64,000 bases of DNA from Phymorhynchus buccinoides (GCA_017654935.2 CM065684.1:60480786-60544785); one strand, 5' to 3'; positions 44,881 through 57,132 are shown, counted from the stretch's first letter. Numbers and translations are program-made. Notes: generated by a model not told the origin, from the letters alone.

Positions 44881-45115
44881 ACCCCCCTCTAAGGGGTAAT
44901 TGTCCCTGGAAAAACAAAAGGAATACGTCCACACCAATTCTAACACATCAAAATCAGGGCTGCCTACTGCCCCCCCCTCCCCCCCCCCCCTCTAGGGTAT
45001 TGTCCCTGGAAAACCAAAGGAAACGTCCACACACAAATCTAACACATCAAAATCAGGGGATGCCTACTGTCCCCCCCCCCCCCCCCCTAAGAGGTACTTG
45101 TCCCTGGAAACAGTT
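44881..45115. repeat. ~105-bp tandem repeat x2.3
   Basis: Units share tgtccctggaaaa, caaaggaa, cgtccacac and ctaacacatcaaaatcaggg, ending in poly-C. Confidence 0.85.
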
Positions 45116-45454
45116 AAAAATGATCACCCTGTCCCTGGAATCCACTTTTCTGTCAGGCGTCCCTGGAAACTGAGTAGAATCAAAATTTTGTAGAGCCGTC
45201 ATTTTTTTGTTTTTGGTGGGTTAGCCAACCTTACTATTGAACACAGGAACAGCCAAAACGCCAGGCACTGTTGACTGGAGAGCAGCGAAGAGTTTTGAAG
45301 ATGGTCATCAGCAGCGCCTGGCAACAACAGCACGAGAGCGGCGTCACAGAGCTGCATCTATCCCTGTCGCAGCTGGTGTTCCATGATGTCCCGCCTGCAA
45401 TCGCATTGTGTGTGCTTCTGAGTTTGGTCTCCAAAGCTGTATATGAACACTATG
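45116..45454 (+). other. Possible exon-like open stretch, unrecognised
   Basis: 45271-45454 is open and higher in GC (MVISSAWQQQHESGVTELHL). No family is recognised and no splice sites are convincing. The hAT-like element is inserted at its right end. Confidence 0.25.
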
Positions 45455-46127
45455 CAGACCTGCCTACTTGGAATTTTCCCAATCAGTAGCCCAGCCATCA
45501 ATTTTCAGTAGCATGGCAAATTTTTCCGTAGCATCCACAAACAACGGCAATCGATTTGTTCTCTTCCTGAGCCGAATCGCACTGCTTAATATGTTTCGCC
45601 GATTGAACGTGTTGACGGCAATCGTCTCTACCACCATGATTCACAGAGAAGTCCGCATGGCAGAGGCTCAAGTTGCGCTGCAGCGAGCATGGTTCGCACC
45701 GAGTCAACTTCTGACGATGCAAGGCCACTCCTCCGTGTAAGCTATTTTAAAAACTTGTGCGGCAGGCCGATGTTTTTTCTTAGAACAAGATGGTGTGCCA
45801 GATGATTTTCGTTTTCTGGTTTGGGTTCGTTTTTCTTCGTTTGAAACATCTCCCGAATCGCTACTGCTGCTGGAGTCCGCCATTTTTTTCAGAGAAAGTA
45901 ATAAGAACGCATGCGCAGTCACTTTGATAAAAACGGAAGTGACTAGGTTATCGCGCGTGACACGGCGTCTGCTCTTAGAAACAGACAAAACCAGGAACGG
46001 CATAAGCAAAAATAAAATGCGGCGGCAATTTGTTTTTTCCGTAGCAACGTTAAGGTTGCCGTAGCTCCGTAGCAAAGCTTTATTTTTCGTAGCTGCTACG
46101 GCCAAATCGTAGCAGTAGGCAGGTCTG
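45455..46127 (-). mobile_element. Small hAT-like DNA transposon
   Basis: Perfect 14-bp inverted ends CAGACCTGCCTACT (45455-45468, 46114-46127) and a direct duplication ACTATG on both sides (45449-45454, 46128-46133). It carries a short zinc-finger-like protein (next entry). CAG...CTG ends fit hAT, but the visible duplication is six, not eight, bases. Confidence 0.85.
45498..45883 (-). pseudogene. BED/C2H2-like zinc-finger fragment of the transposon
   Basis: From the ATG at 45883: MADSSSSSDSGDVSNEEKRT, a basic Lys/Arg tract, FKIAYTEEWP, then after a frameshift around 45704-45728 CEPCSLQRNLSLCHADFSVN and HGGRDDCRQHVQSAKH. The C..C...F...HGG..D...H....H layout matches zinc fingers found at the N-terminus of many hAT-related animal proteins. 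No transposase catalytic domain follows. Confidence 0.7.
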
Positions 46128-46202
46128 ACTATGTCATGCCAAACTGTTGAAAGTTCTTAAAGTGAATTTAGTCTTTTGGACAACGCAGTTTTAGTTTTTG
46201 CA

Positions 46203-46380
46203 CCCCCACTGTCTGGAACTCCTTGCCTGTTCACCTCCGTCACAATTCAGCACTTCCCGCTGTCAAAACCCAAATGAAAACTCACTTGTTTCAAAGAGCT
46301 TAAACTCTGTAACTTTTCACATTAAATATTAGACGATGATCAAATGCATGTATGGGTGCAACTACACAAAATGAATAAAC
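46203..46380 (+). mobile_element. Non-LTR retrotransposon 3' tail
   Basis: Translates from 46214 as WNSLPVHLRHNSALPAVKTQ, MKTHLFQRA and stop (46303-46305), an ORF2 C-terminal tail, followed by ~70 bp ending near aatgaataaacctg. Confidence 0.85.
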
Positions 46381-46639
46381 CTGAAAGGCCGGGGTCTAGC
46401 GGTAATGTCCCCCTGCAGCTGAAGAAAAAATTGAGGTGTTTTAATTTGCTTTTTCCACAATTTATACAAATGCTTATTTTAAAGTGTTTAAAAAAAATAC
46501 AGTAGACACACAGAGATCTTTGTTGGACATATTTTTTTTTTTTTAAAGACATTCATTCCTGTTCTGGTAAAATATAAAAAAAAAAGAATATCCTTGTATA
46601 CCAGGAAAAGTTGCTCCCATGCAATAAAAACAGAACGCA

Positions 46640-47235
46640 ATAATCAGGGCTCCCAGTCCCAATTGTCCCGCAAAACAAGGGGTCTCAGGGACTCCTTCAC
46701 TTACAGTATAGAGGGTCCTCAGGGCTCCCAATCGTCCCGCAAAACAAGGGGTCCCATGGACTCTTACAGTACAGAGGGTCCAAGAGGCGGGATAGAGGGT
46801 CCCAGAAGCATTGCGAATGCTAAAAAGAATTTTTCTAGTGCATCCCTGGGACCCCCTGTACATTCTTTTAGAGGGTCCTTGCGAATTTTAGTGCTTCATA
46901 GACCCCCAAATGGGAGTCCCTGGGAGCCCTGGGTCCTAGAGGCGGGGTAGAGGGTCCCAGTGGCATTGCGAATGCTAAAAAGAATTCTTCTCGTGCATCC
47001 CTGGGACCCCCTCCACATTCTTTTAGAGGGTCCTTTAGAATGTTAGTACTTCACAGACCCCCAAATGGGGGTCCCTGGGAGCCCTGGGTCCTAGAGGCGG
47101 GGTAGAGGGTCCCAGTGGCATTGGGAATGCTAAAAATAATTTTTCTAGTGCATCCCTGGGACCCCCTGCACATTCTTTTAGAGGGTCCTTTAGAATGTTA
47201 GTACTTCACAGACCCCCAAATGGGGGTCCCTGGCA
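46640..47235. repeat. ~150-bp gagggtccc tandem repeat, ~3.5 units
   Basis: Units share cattgcgaatgctaaaaa, ctagtgcatccctgggaccc, cattcttttagagggtcctt and agacccccaaatgggggtcc. The array ends 12 bp before the GPD1 exon. Confidence 0.92.
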
Positions 47236-47247
47236 ATAACGACAGAC

Positions 47248-47388
47248 CTTGATGAGAGAGATGGCCACCACCCCCTCCTTGAGGTGCTCCTTGATGGTAT
47301 CGCAGGTTTTCTTCACAAACTGGTGCGGCAGCACGAACACCAAAATGTCCGCCTTCTTGCACGCCACGGTCAGGTCGGGCACCGCCAC
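47248..47388 (-). CDS. GPD1: Isolated exon of cytosolic glycerol-3-phosphate dehydrogenase
   Basis: NAD-dependent glycerol-3-phosphate dehydrogenase interconverts dihydroxyacetone phosphate and glycerol 3-phosphate. The 47-codon minus-strand exon encodes [39 protein letters not shown] and VVAISLIK, matching the N-terminal Rossmann-domain segment VAVPD...ADIL.FV.PHQF...ISLIK of GPD1. It has an acceptor (ttaatgtgcag) and donor (AAG|gtctgt), phase 0 at both ends, and no stop. No upstream or downstream GPD1 exon is seen anywhere in the window. It is flanked by an 11-bp direct repeat. It may be a real exon in a very long gene, or an orphan copy. Confidence 0.85.
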
Positions 47389-47516
47389 CTGCACATTAAT
47401 TATAACGACAGAAATTATTCGAAATACACCGTATTCTTTGGACTATAACTAAGGCCGGGTTCACATTAGATGCGTAAAACCCTAAATAAGTGGAAGAAAG
47501 AAGGAGAAACGTTTAC
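47389..47516. other. Short spacer
   Basis: Holds caccgtattctttggactat and ccgggttcacattagatgcg, probable MITE end remnants. Confidence 0.5.
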
Positions 47517-49992
47517 TGTCACGAGTTTGTGACATTGTTCTTCTGAACAGACAGAGAAAGGCACAGTCTACCACTCCATCGCAAAGGACCCCGAGGTCTT
47601 TCTCCTTCTTTTCACCTAATCGAGACAACCTACTTGTGAAATCCGTGCAACCCGTGTTAGCTCTGACCTCTCGCGAGACTCCACATTCAACTGGCGACTT
47701 CATGAGTTTCGACCGGTCAAACGTCACTCCATATTTTTCCTTCAGTTAAGCAACATCGCTTCATCGCTTCATCCTTTCTCCTTTTCATCGTTCTGTCCAC
47801 CTACGGCCGCCCAGTGCTGAGGTGTGGTGAGGGCCACGTCCCTGAAGGATCCTGTTATCAATTGTTTATCCTGCACGAGTCCTAGACGTGGGGATAGCGA
47901 AGCTGTAGAGCTTCGGCTGACATCGTTTCTCCTCTTCATCTTCATCTCCATCTTCACCCCTTTTTATTTGGTTTCTCATCGTCCTCCCTTCCCCGTCATC
48001 GTCCCTGGCGTTCACTGGAGTCCTGGAAGAAAGCTGTGGCCGGTCCGGAACCCCTTCCACCTGCTCGCGCTTACCCCGAGCCCTTGGCGAGACCAGAGCT
48101 GCGACTGTCTTGTGGGGAGGATCCTTCTTCTTCATTCCGCCACTTGGAAGTTTGGTCAGTAGCTACATAAAATTAGTATTAATCCCGTTAAAACTCGTAC
48201 AACAACGCGCGCGTAACAATGTAGAATAGCTAGTTATAGGTTTGCTAACATGTATATTTGTGTGCGTTTTCTTTGGTTCATTTTCTTATTATTTTCTTGA
48301 TTTTTGCATAAGGGGCTAAGGAACTGACTGGCTGGGTCATGACTTGTCAGTTGGATAGGTTTTTGCCGGTTGTAGAATTTGGTACTTGAACTCGGCACAT
48401 ATTTTTGAATCAATGTTTTGGCTCGCCATTGTGTGTTTAGGCCGTGCAAATCGTTTTTCGGTGCAAAGCGTATTTGAGTTCACAGAGATTCAGAATCCTA
48501 AATGCGTGCACGCGCGCGCATTATTCCTTGTTGCGGTATATGTTTAGCCTCGCGGCCTATGTTTAGCCTCGCGGCCTATGTTTAGCCTTGCGGTATATGT
48601 TTAGCCTCGCGACCTATGTTTAGCCTCGCGGTCATCGTCCTAGCTTAATTAGGTATTAAGAGACTCTGCGGAGAGCTGGATAACAGAGGGTTATTCCAGT
48701 CGCGCTTCTAGCTATGCTGATAGGAGCTTTGTAAAGCGTTCATCCCCGTTTCTGTTTTTATTTTTGAGAGAAAGTGTAATTAGTGTTTTCAAGGCTTTTT
48801 GACCTTTTGAAGTACATTGTGAATGCCATTTTGGGGAAATACATTCTTTGCCTGTAGTTCGTCCGCCTTCTGGAAGAAATGATAATGAAAAGGGACATAT
48901 TTTTGGTGGTGAAGTTTTTTGTGATATTTTCAGAAGAATTTAAGTGTCCATTCTTGTACCTGAAAAGCTGTGAAATTTTCAGAAGAATGTAATTGTTAAT
49001 TTTTGTATTTGAAAGGCTAGAATTTTCTAAATGTATGAAAGCCTTGTTGTTCCAGAAAAAGTGAAACCTTTTAGTTAATCCTTTTTGATGAAATATTACC
49101 CCTAGACTGAGTCGTGTGAAAAGGATTGTAAAGAAAATGTTGTTCAGCGTTTTGGGGTTCTTGGAGAGAACCAAGTTTAAAGAGGGTGGGTTTTTACATC
49201 CCTGAAGAGGACTGTTGGGGAATTAGTGTTTGGGTAAACACAAAACTGTCGTTACTCTGGGAGTTCAAAACTAGGTTTTTGTTTTGGTTTTTCATACAGT
49301 CCTGATCCTGATCCTGATCCTGATCCTGATCCTGATCCTGATCCTGATCCTGAACCTGACCTGACCTGTTGCTGCCTGGCTGACCGCCCGGTCAACCGCT
49401 CTTTTCTCCGTTTCCGGCTGTGGGAGGCCGCCCGCCTTTCTGTCTGGCCCCGTGTTAGGCCCGATCTGTGGGCCTGTCTGTGCGTTCGGGCCAGGCTTCG
49501 ACGTTCCTGTTGAGGAGTCTGGGGGCGACCTCTGCCGTCTCTCTTCTTTTGTTTCTGCTGCTGTAGCCTGCCCCAGGAGGGGGAGCAGTTTTTCTACTGA
49601 CTTTTGTTTTCCCCTTTTGTCTTCTTCTTCGGACGCTCTGCTGTTTTTGTTGGACTTCTTTTCTTCGTCTGCCCTTTCGTCGTTTTTCCCTTCAATTTTG
49701 TGTTTCTGCTTACAAACTCTCTTTTAGTTATTCAGTTAAGTTGCCGGCTTTAGTTTATTCTTTGGACAAACTTTTGAATGCCATGTATATTGTGTAGATA
49801 ATTTGTTAAACATTGTGTATTGAATCGTGTAAGTGTGTGTGTGTGCTTGCTTATAATAAATAGTCTTGTTTTGTATTGTACTTCTGGTGTGCGCGTGTGC
49901 CTTCTCCTGCGAGTTTGTCTGTCTGGGCGTGCGAGACTCTCCTCGGGGTTCGCGATTTCCCTCTCCCGATCTCTGATCAGGATCGAGCGGGG
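47517..49992 (+). mobile_element. Solo LTR-like element, copy B (opposite orientation)
   Basis: Starts TGTCACGAGTTTGTGACA and runs as the complement of copies A and C to gatcgagcgggg, where the last ~12 bp (to TCGTGACA) are missing. In this orientation, taataaatagtcttgttttg (near 49854) gives an AATAAA with GT-rich DNA behind it, as expected of an R/U5 border. The hexamer tract is gatcct x ~9 at 49303-49352. Confidence 0.8.
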
Positions 49993-50325
49993 TCATATGT
50001 AAAATAACAAAAATTATGTCCTAAAATTTGCCAATATGTCTCTGAAGAGATTCATGGACAAGAGATGGAATGCCTATCTTGAGGATTTCCAAGGAAACGG
50101 ATATATAATCAAAAAGGGATTGGTCCAGATGATTGTACTTACAGCACCATGAGACACCACGGTCGAGGGTGGATGGAGGGTGTGCTAGAATCATAACTAC
50201 TTATGCGCTTCTTTTCTCCTTCGTCCGGTTAAGACAATATAAACGGTCCAAAAATTGGAAGAATGAAAAACAGCTGCTAATTACTGTCCCTCATGATATC
50301 TTATATTTACTATTGTATAGCTATC
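49993..50325. other. Unassigned
   Basis: Nothing recognised. Confidence 0.4.
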
Positions 50326-51958
50326 CACAAAAAGTTAAGGATCATTTGCAAACTAATTCATAACTTTCCAAATAAGAAAGCCAATGCGTTGAATTTTGGC
50401 CAACATTTAATTCAATGCTTTAGTGATAACGATGCACAATTGCCTTCAATTTCGAGCAATCGTTTGGTCTGTACATTTGATCAAAGTGGGTACGTATCGA
50501 AATTTGATTTCCCAAAGTCATTGAAATCACAAGACAGGGCATTCTGATGCTCCCAAAAGTTCAGTAATGCGTGTATCCGCCATGGCCGTTCTGGCACTCG
50601 ACGCAGCGAGTCCTCATGGAGTTGACCAGGGTGGTGAAGATCCTCTGTGGAAGCGCCTGCCACTCAGCCTGCCACTCATCTGGTAGAGGTAGAGGTGCTG
50701 GGCATCCCTGGGAGGGGGGTGGTTGCTCCTCACTTTGCGATCCAGCTCATCCCAGAGGTTCTCAATCGGGTTGAGATCGGGACTGCATGCTGGCCACTCC
50801 TTTCTGTTGACTCCAGACTGCTGCAGGAATTCGTTGACCACCCTTGCCCTGTGGGGGCGAGCGTTGTCATCCTGGTAGACAGCCGGCGGTCCCATCTGCT
50901 GCAGTGTAGGCACAGCCAGCGGTCGAAGGATCTCATCCCGGTATCGGAGGCCAGTCAGGTTACCCTGTACATGATACAAGGGTGTTCTGTGGTGAAGGCT
51001 GAAGGCCCCCCAGACCATTACAGAACCTCCACCAAAGGCCACCTTTTCTTGGACAGTGGCGTCAATAAAGCGTTCCCCTGGGCGCCTCCAGACCCTCAGT
51101 CGGCCGTCGTTGTGGTTCAGGGTGAAGCGTGATTCATCACTGAACAGGACCTGGGACCATTGCTGACGTGTCCACCTCACGTGACGTCTGCAGAAGGCGC
51201 GGCGTGCTGCCCTATGGGCTGGAGTTAAGCGTGGCCGTACAGCTGGGCGACGAGAACGGAGGTTAAACCCATGAAGGCGGTTCCGTATGGTCTGCTGGCT
51301 GATGTTGATGTTAGTAGCCACCCTCAGCTGCCTTCGAATGATGCTGGAAGAGGCTGTTCTTGTCTGCAGGGCTTGTCGTTCAATGAGACGATCTTCACGT
51401 GGAGTTGTCTTCTTCGGTCGACCAGATCTGCGTCTTTCATGGACCCTCCCAGTGGCTGTGAAGCGTTGAATCAGTCTGACAATGACCGAGATGGACACCT
51501 GAAGTCGCCTGGCCACTTCTCGCTTGGGAACACCATCTTGGAACCATGCAACAGCTCGTCCCCTATCCAACTCGCTCAATTTTCGTCGTGGAGGCATTGT
51601 CAAATCAGGCCTAATACTGGTGGTATGTCTTCTTATAAAGCCAAGCAAGAGACAGCATCTCACACATAAACAGCAGTGCTTGCACGTGCATAATGGTTTT
51701 TCCATCTGGCTTGTGCAATGTGTTCATGCAGAACGATCCAAAACAAGGTCCTTTTTCGCAAGTTTCCGCTTTTTCTTTTGCTGCCAAGCTCAGTAATAGA
51801 GAATCACGTGCAATGTTTCCACTAACACAACATCGCCCACTTACAGCTGAACAAGAATTCATAACAATTTGGCTTGACTGAGAAATAAATAACCGGAGCG
51901 AACGGAGTTTATTGCGCACCTGTTTTCTCATAGTGATCCTTAACTTTTTGTGAGTAGT
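50326..51958 (-). mobile_element. Tc1-family DNA transposon, nearly complete
   Basis: Inverted ends: cacaaaaagttaaggatca at the left (50326-50344) and tgatccttaactttttgtg at the right, followed by agtagtgta. It contains a full-length Tc1 transposase frame with one frameshift. A relic of the same end (acactactacacaaaaagtt aagga) lies in the minisatellite at 58655. Confidence 0.9.
50561..51597 (-). pseudogene. Tc1 transposase (DD34E), one frameshift
   Basis: Cut-and-paste transposase acting in the nucleus on the inverted ends. From ATG at 51597: MPPRRKLSELDRGRAVAWFQ begins the paired-like helix-turn-helix region (residues ~1-115), with an AT-hook-like RRSGRPKK (~56-63). Catalytic triad: D154 in LFSDESRF, D244 in YQDDNARPH, E279 in SPDLNPIENLWDEL, giving 34 residues between the last two. 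Near residue ~305 (about 50680-50700) the frame breaks; the correct C-terminus (EWQALPQRIFTTLVNSMRTR, then CVECQNGHGGYTHY and stop at 50561) is in another frame. Total length about 345 residues is normal for Tc1. All catalytic residues remain, so the copy is recent. Confidence 0.93.
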
Positions 51959-52199
51959 GTATATAAATTGTGTTGATTTGATATACTTTTTCTCCCAATG
52001 GGGATGGACAGTGCCTTATGCAAAGACAGCTGTTTCTACCTAAGAGAAGGTCTCATCAGTTTGTATGATCGGCCTGCAATTTGACTGTCCCGTGGATGTC
52101 AACTTGAGCCCCCAGGAGACTTCTACAAAAGAATGTGCTTCAGACATATCTTGGTATTTGATGTTGGTGTGGTGAGGTGTGGTGGGTTTGTCTGTAACG

Positions 52200-52237
<38 letters not shown>

Positions 52238-53393
52238 GTTGTGCGTTGTGTGTTGCGTGTGCGGGGTGGCGTGCGCGTGTGCGCCGCGCGTGCGCGTGTG
52301 TTTCGCACGTGCGCGCGCGGCTCGCGCGTCTGTTTGTGTGTATGTTCCATTCTGATTGTTCACCCTGTAACTCACAACCACTGTACAGAATCGCTTCAAG
52401 CTTTTGTGTGGTGGTGTATTATGGTGCAAGGAGGGTCCCAACCGTGTGACCTTGACCCTTGGAGTTTGACGTTGAAAACCGGTCAGAACTAGGATAGTAA
52501 CTAAAGGGTAATCTTCACTACTGGCCTAAGTTTTCCCTCCCTGGCAAACGGATCAATGATGGAGGACGGGAAGGGGTTTTGGGTGCTGATTAGTCCTGTG
52601 TGAAGGACAACCTCTGCTATTCATTTCTTATCTTTCCCATTTCTGTGAAAACGGGGGTGTATTTAGAATGGGAAACGAGGGCTGTGCGTTCCATCTGTCC
52701 GTGTGTGTGGTTTGTTTGTGTGTGTGTGTAGTGTGTTTGTGTTGTGTGTTTGTGTGTGTGTGTGTGTGTGTTGTGTTGTGTTGTGTGTGTGTGTGTGTGT
52801 GGTATGTGTGTAGTGTTGTGTGTGTGTTTGTGTGTTGTACGTGGTGTGGGGTGTGTACTGTTGTGTGGTGTGTGCGTGTGCGTGTACGTGTGCGTGCGTG
52901 CCGCGCAGCGTATCGTGTGTGTATGATGAAATGTGTTCTCAGCTCATAGCCTCAAGCACTGAACGATCATAAGAAACTTGGTAACAATGTTTCCTTATAC
53001 CTTGCACATGCTGCAGATGTTGTCGATTCATCGAATACAAGCCAATACCAACGGTAAATCCCCTGTGATTCATTGTTTGAATATTTTATTTAAAAAAAAC
53101 CTGATTATTTCAGATATGGACGGAATGTAAGCCAATTGAACATAGTCAAGATATCACCTAATAATATTTTGCTGTAGAGATCTAATTTATATTTATGCCT
53201 TTTACGATACGGTACATGTATTTACGCCAATCAATAATGACCCTAGCGTCCAAAAGTTAACGTCCTGAATTTCAACAGTACATTTTAATTTTATAAATGC
53301 AGGGGATATAACTCGACATTTAACAACTAGGAGCATGCACGTCTTTCCCAGTTTTATTTTTCATCTTAAATTATGAACATTTGTTATTGTATT
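51959..53393. other. Unassigned with GT microsatellites
   Basis: GT/GC-rich tracts at 52199-52345 and 52697-52925. 52930-53393 is AT-rich. No gene seen. Confidence 0.6.
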
Positions 53394-54278
53394 TTTGCTT
53401 TTGTTTTGGTCTTAGCTTTGAACTGGGAATGCAGTGACCCTGGGAGTCTTTTAGCCAGGGTAGCCCAAACACCACAACAACACCATAATATAACAGGTGA
53501 ATCGATTGCTTAACTGGCTGAAAAGTCTTCCATTATTTTGATGTAGTAATGCTATCTCCTCCCAAATGGCAAGCATATAAGTCAAAGTTTTCAGGGAGTT
53601 TGTTGTTTGTTGTTGGCGGGGCGCTTACCCTTGGCCTAAAAGACACGGGATCAATCCCGCGTTTGAACCACTATACTACAAAGTGCTTCAGCTCAGATGA
53701 GAACATTACGTGTGTGGGCCGCCACCTCCGTCTTCGGGGGAAGGGAGTTTGAATATTCTTTTTTTATTTTGTTATTTTGTTTGTTGAAATTGGAGTACCT
53801 TTATATGCTTAGCTATCTTGTTATCACTCCATTGCTTCCTTCCTTCCTCTGCTCGCGACCTTTGTCCACCAAACACAACCACCTCTCGTCATTAGCTCTT
53901 GGCACATATGTTTTTTTAAAGTTCCACGGCTGTAAAACAAGAATAATAATGGCGATTGAAGAACTCCTCGTAGACATAAAAATCCTTGCAGAACGAGAGA
54001 GAGGAAGAAGGGTGAAGAGAAGAGAGGGAGAAGAGAGAGGGCGGGGTAGAAAGAGAGGGAGAGAGAGAGAGAAGAGGAGAAGAGAGAGAGGAGAGAGAGA
54101 GAGAGAGAGACGAGAGAGAGGGAGAGAGAGTAGGTGGAGGTGGAGAAAAGAGAGAGAGAGTAGAGAGAGATAGAGAAGGGGCGGTGTAGAAAGAAGAGAG
54201 AGAGAGAAGAGAGAGAGAGAGACCAGGGGAAGGAACAGGAGAGAGGAGAGAGAGACAGAGAAGAGAGAGGGCTGGGGG

Positions 54279-54348
<70 letters not shown>

Positions 54349-56216
54349 CAGACCGAGAAACAACAGACAGACAGAGAGAGAATACGAATACGAATGACCC
54401 ATAGAGAGAGAGAGAGAGAGAGAGAGAGGAGGAGAAGAGAGAGAGAAAGAGAGACAGAGAGAACAGAGAGACAGAGAGAGGGTTTATACCTTGTTAATTA
54501 TTGTTTGATGTCATACTGACACTAGTCAATGAAAAGTCAACACTATCTTGACCCACCCTTATAGTGTTTGTTGGGTTGTTGTGGTTGTTTGTTTGTGGTT
54601 GTTTGTTTGTTGTTGTGGTGGTTGTTGTGTTGTTGTTGTTGTATTTTTGTTGTTTTCTAAACCCCTTCGATACATCTTTGTATTTTCTTTTGAGCCACGT
54701 AAGCGAACACTGATTTGTTGTGGATATGTTTTTTTGTTATTTAAAGCTTGTTCTGATTGTCAATAAATGAAATAAATATAACAGACAAAAGAAAGAGTTC
54801 AAACACAATAATCGTGAAATGTACGAGTAAATTTATGAAATGTCACGTGAAAAAACCCAAATGGGGAAAAAAAAAGGGGCCCCCTGTAACTGGCTGTGAG
54901 TGCGTGCATGCAGCTTTGTGCTTCTAGTCATCATAGTTTGACCAGGCTTGACTTCCCATAAAAAGGTCCGCCGAGAGGGAAACTGAAACGAAAAAACTCA
55001 TTTTAAAGCAGCCTCAATTTGAACTTGGGGACATTTGTAATTGTGGGTCACAGCTACCCATAAAAAAAAACACCAAGTTACTTATCGTGGGCGCTTCAGT
55101 GTGTGTCTTTAAGATCCACCAGATCCGTTTCAAATCACGGGTTTCACGTTGTTTTCCCTCTATACTGGAAATAAATCTTGTTTTTGACCAAGTCTGACTC
55201 CTATAAATGGCCCAAATTCAACCAAACATCAGCTTAAAGAGCAAGCCTCAATTCAAGTTGGTGAACTGTGTAATGTGGTAGCTGTGACCCACAATACACA
55301 GTTCCCCACTTGAAATTGAGGCTGCTTCTTTAAGCTGATGTTTTCGCTTTGAATTTGGGGCCATTTATATGGGAGCAGACTTGGTCAAAACAAGATTTAT
55401 TTCGTTATAAGAGGAAAACACTGAAACCCGTGATTTTGACACGTGATCTGTGGATCTTTAAAGACACACTACGCGCACGATTAAGTCGCCTTGTGGTTTT
55501 TTTTCTGGTAGCTGTGACCCACTTACAAATTCCCCCCCAAGTTCAAATGAGGCTGCTCTTTAAATGATGTTTTCTTTTCAGTTTGGGACATTTGTATGGC
55601 GGTCCAGCCTGGTCAAACTATATGACTAGAAGCACACACACAAAACCACACAACCCAACCCCAAAAAAACAACCGAAACCAACTAAACACCAACAAACAA
55701 AAACCCATCAAACAAGAAATACAAATCCAAAACAACACCACACCCACCAAAACAAACAACACCCAAACAAGACAAAACCAACCCCATACTAAAACCCACC
55801 CACCAACAGGATCCACCCACCCACCACACACCAACAAACAACCAACCACACAAACAACCAACCAAACCACACACAACAACAAATCACTACAAAAAAACAA
55901 AAAAACCACCACAACAACAACAACAACCACAACAACACCACAACACCCAACAAAACACTATAAGGGGGGGTCAAGATAGTGTTGACTTCATTGACCTAGT
56001 TTTCTAGTATGACATCAAACACTAATTAACCAGGTCCATACCGCTCTCTCTGTCTCTTCTGTCTCTCTCTGTCTGTCTGTCGGTCGGTCTCTCTCTATAT
56101 TTTTCTATGTCTCTCCTTGTTTTCACATTTCGCATTCTCTCTCTGTCCTGTCTGTCTGTTTCTCTGTCTGTCTCTCTGTCTCTCTCTCATCTCTCTCTCT
56201 CCTCTCTCTCTCATCT

Positions 56217-56247
<31 letters not shown>

Positions 56248-57132
56248 CCCGCCCTCTCTCGTCTCTCTTTCTCTCTCTCTCTCTCTCTCTGTCTCTCTCC
56301 CCTGTCTCTCTCTTCTCATCTCTCTCATCTCTCTCTCTGCTACCCCGCCCTCTCTCTCTCTCTCTCATCTCTCTCTCTCGTTGTCTCCCCGACCTCCACC
56401 TCTCTCTCTCTCTCTCTCGTCTCTGTCTCTCTCTCTCTCTCTCTCTAACATCTCTCTCTCTCTCTCATCGTCCATCTCTCTCTCTCTCTCCTCTCTTTCT
56501 ACCGCCGCCCTCTCTCTCTCCTCCTCTCTCTTCACTTCTTCCTCTCCTCTCGTTTCTGCAAGGATTTTTATGCTACGATATTTCTTTCAATCGCCATTTT
56601 CTTTCTTGTTTTACAGCCTGAACTTAAAAACAATGTGCCAAGAGCTAATGACGAGGAGGTGGTTTGGTGGTGTTTGTTGGACAACAGGTCCGAGCAACGG
56701 AAGGAAGGAAGCAATGGAGTGATAACAAGATGCTAAGCCTATAAGTACCCAATTTCACAACAAATACAAAATAAAAGCATATCAAACTCCCTCCCCCGAG
56801 ACGGAGTGTGGCGGCCCACCCCTTAATGTTCTCATCTGTAGGCTGAAGCACTTTTAGTATAGTGTTCAAACGCGGGATTGAGCCCTGGTGTCTTTTAGCC
56901 AGGTAAGTCGCCGCCGCCACAACAACACAACTCCTGAAACTATGTCTTATATGGCTTGCCATTTGGGAGAGATAGCATTACACATCAAAATAATTGAAGA
57001 CTTTTCAGCATTAAGACAATCGATTTCACTGTTTATATTATGTTGTTGTTGTTGGTGTTTGGCTTTACCCTGGCTAAAGACTCCATGTCACTGCATTTCC
57101 CCAGTTCAAGCTAAGACCAAAACAAAAGCAAA
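53394..57132. mobile_element. 3.7 kb foldback (giant inverted repeat)
   Basis: The left arm starts tttgcttttgttttggtctt agctttgaactggg; the right arm ends ccagttcaagctaagaccaa aacaaaagcaaa. Arms of ~1.85 kb pair along their whole length: caagcatataag/ cttatatggcttg, gatcaatcccgcgtttgaac / gttcaaacgcgggattga, a GA-rich tract (53985-54480) against a CT-rich one (56040-56560), GTTGTT (54560-54655) against AACAAC (55630-55960). The centre is near 55280. Indels make the arms clearly diverged. No transposase is present, so it is probably a Foldback-type element or inverted duplication. Confidence 0.85.

Noticed and set aside
51271..51669. Plus-strand frames opposite the Tc1 transposase
   Set aside because: Shadow of the strongly supported minus-strand transposase.
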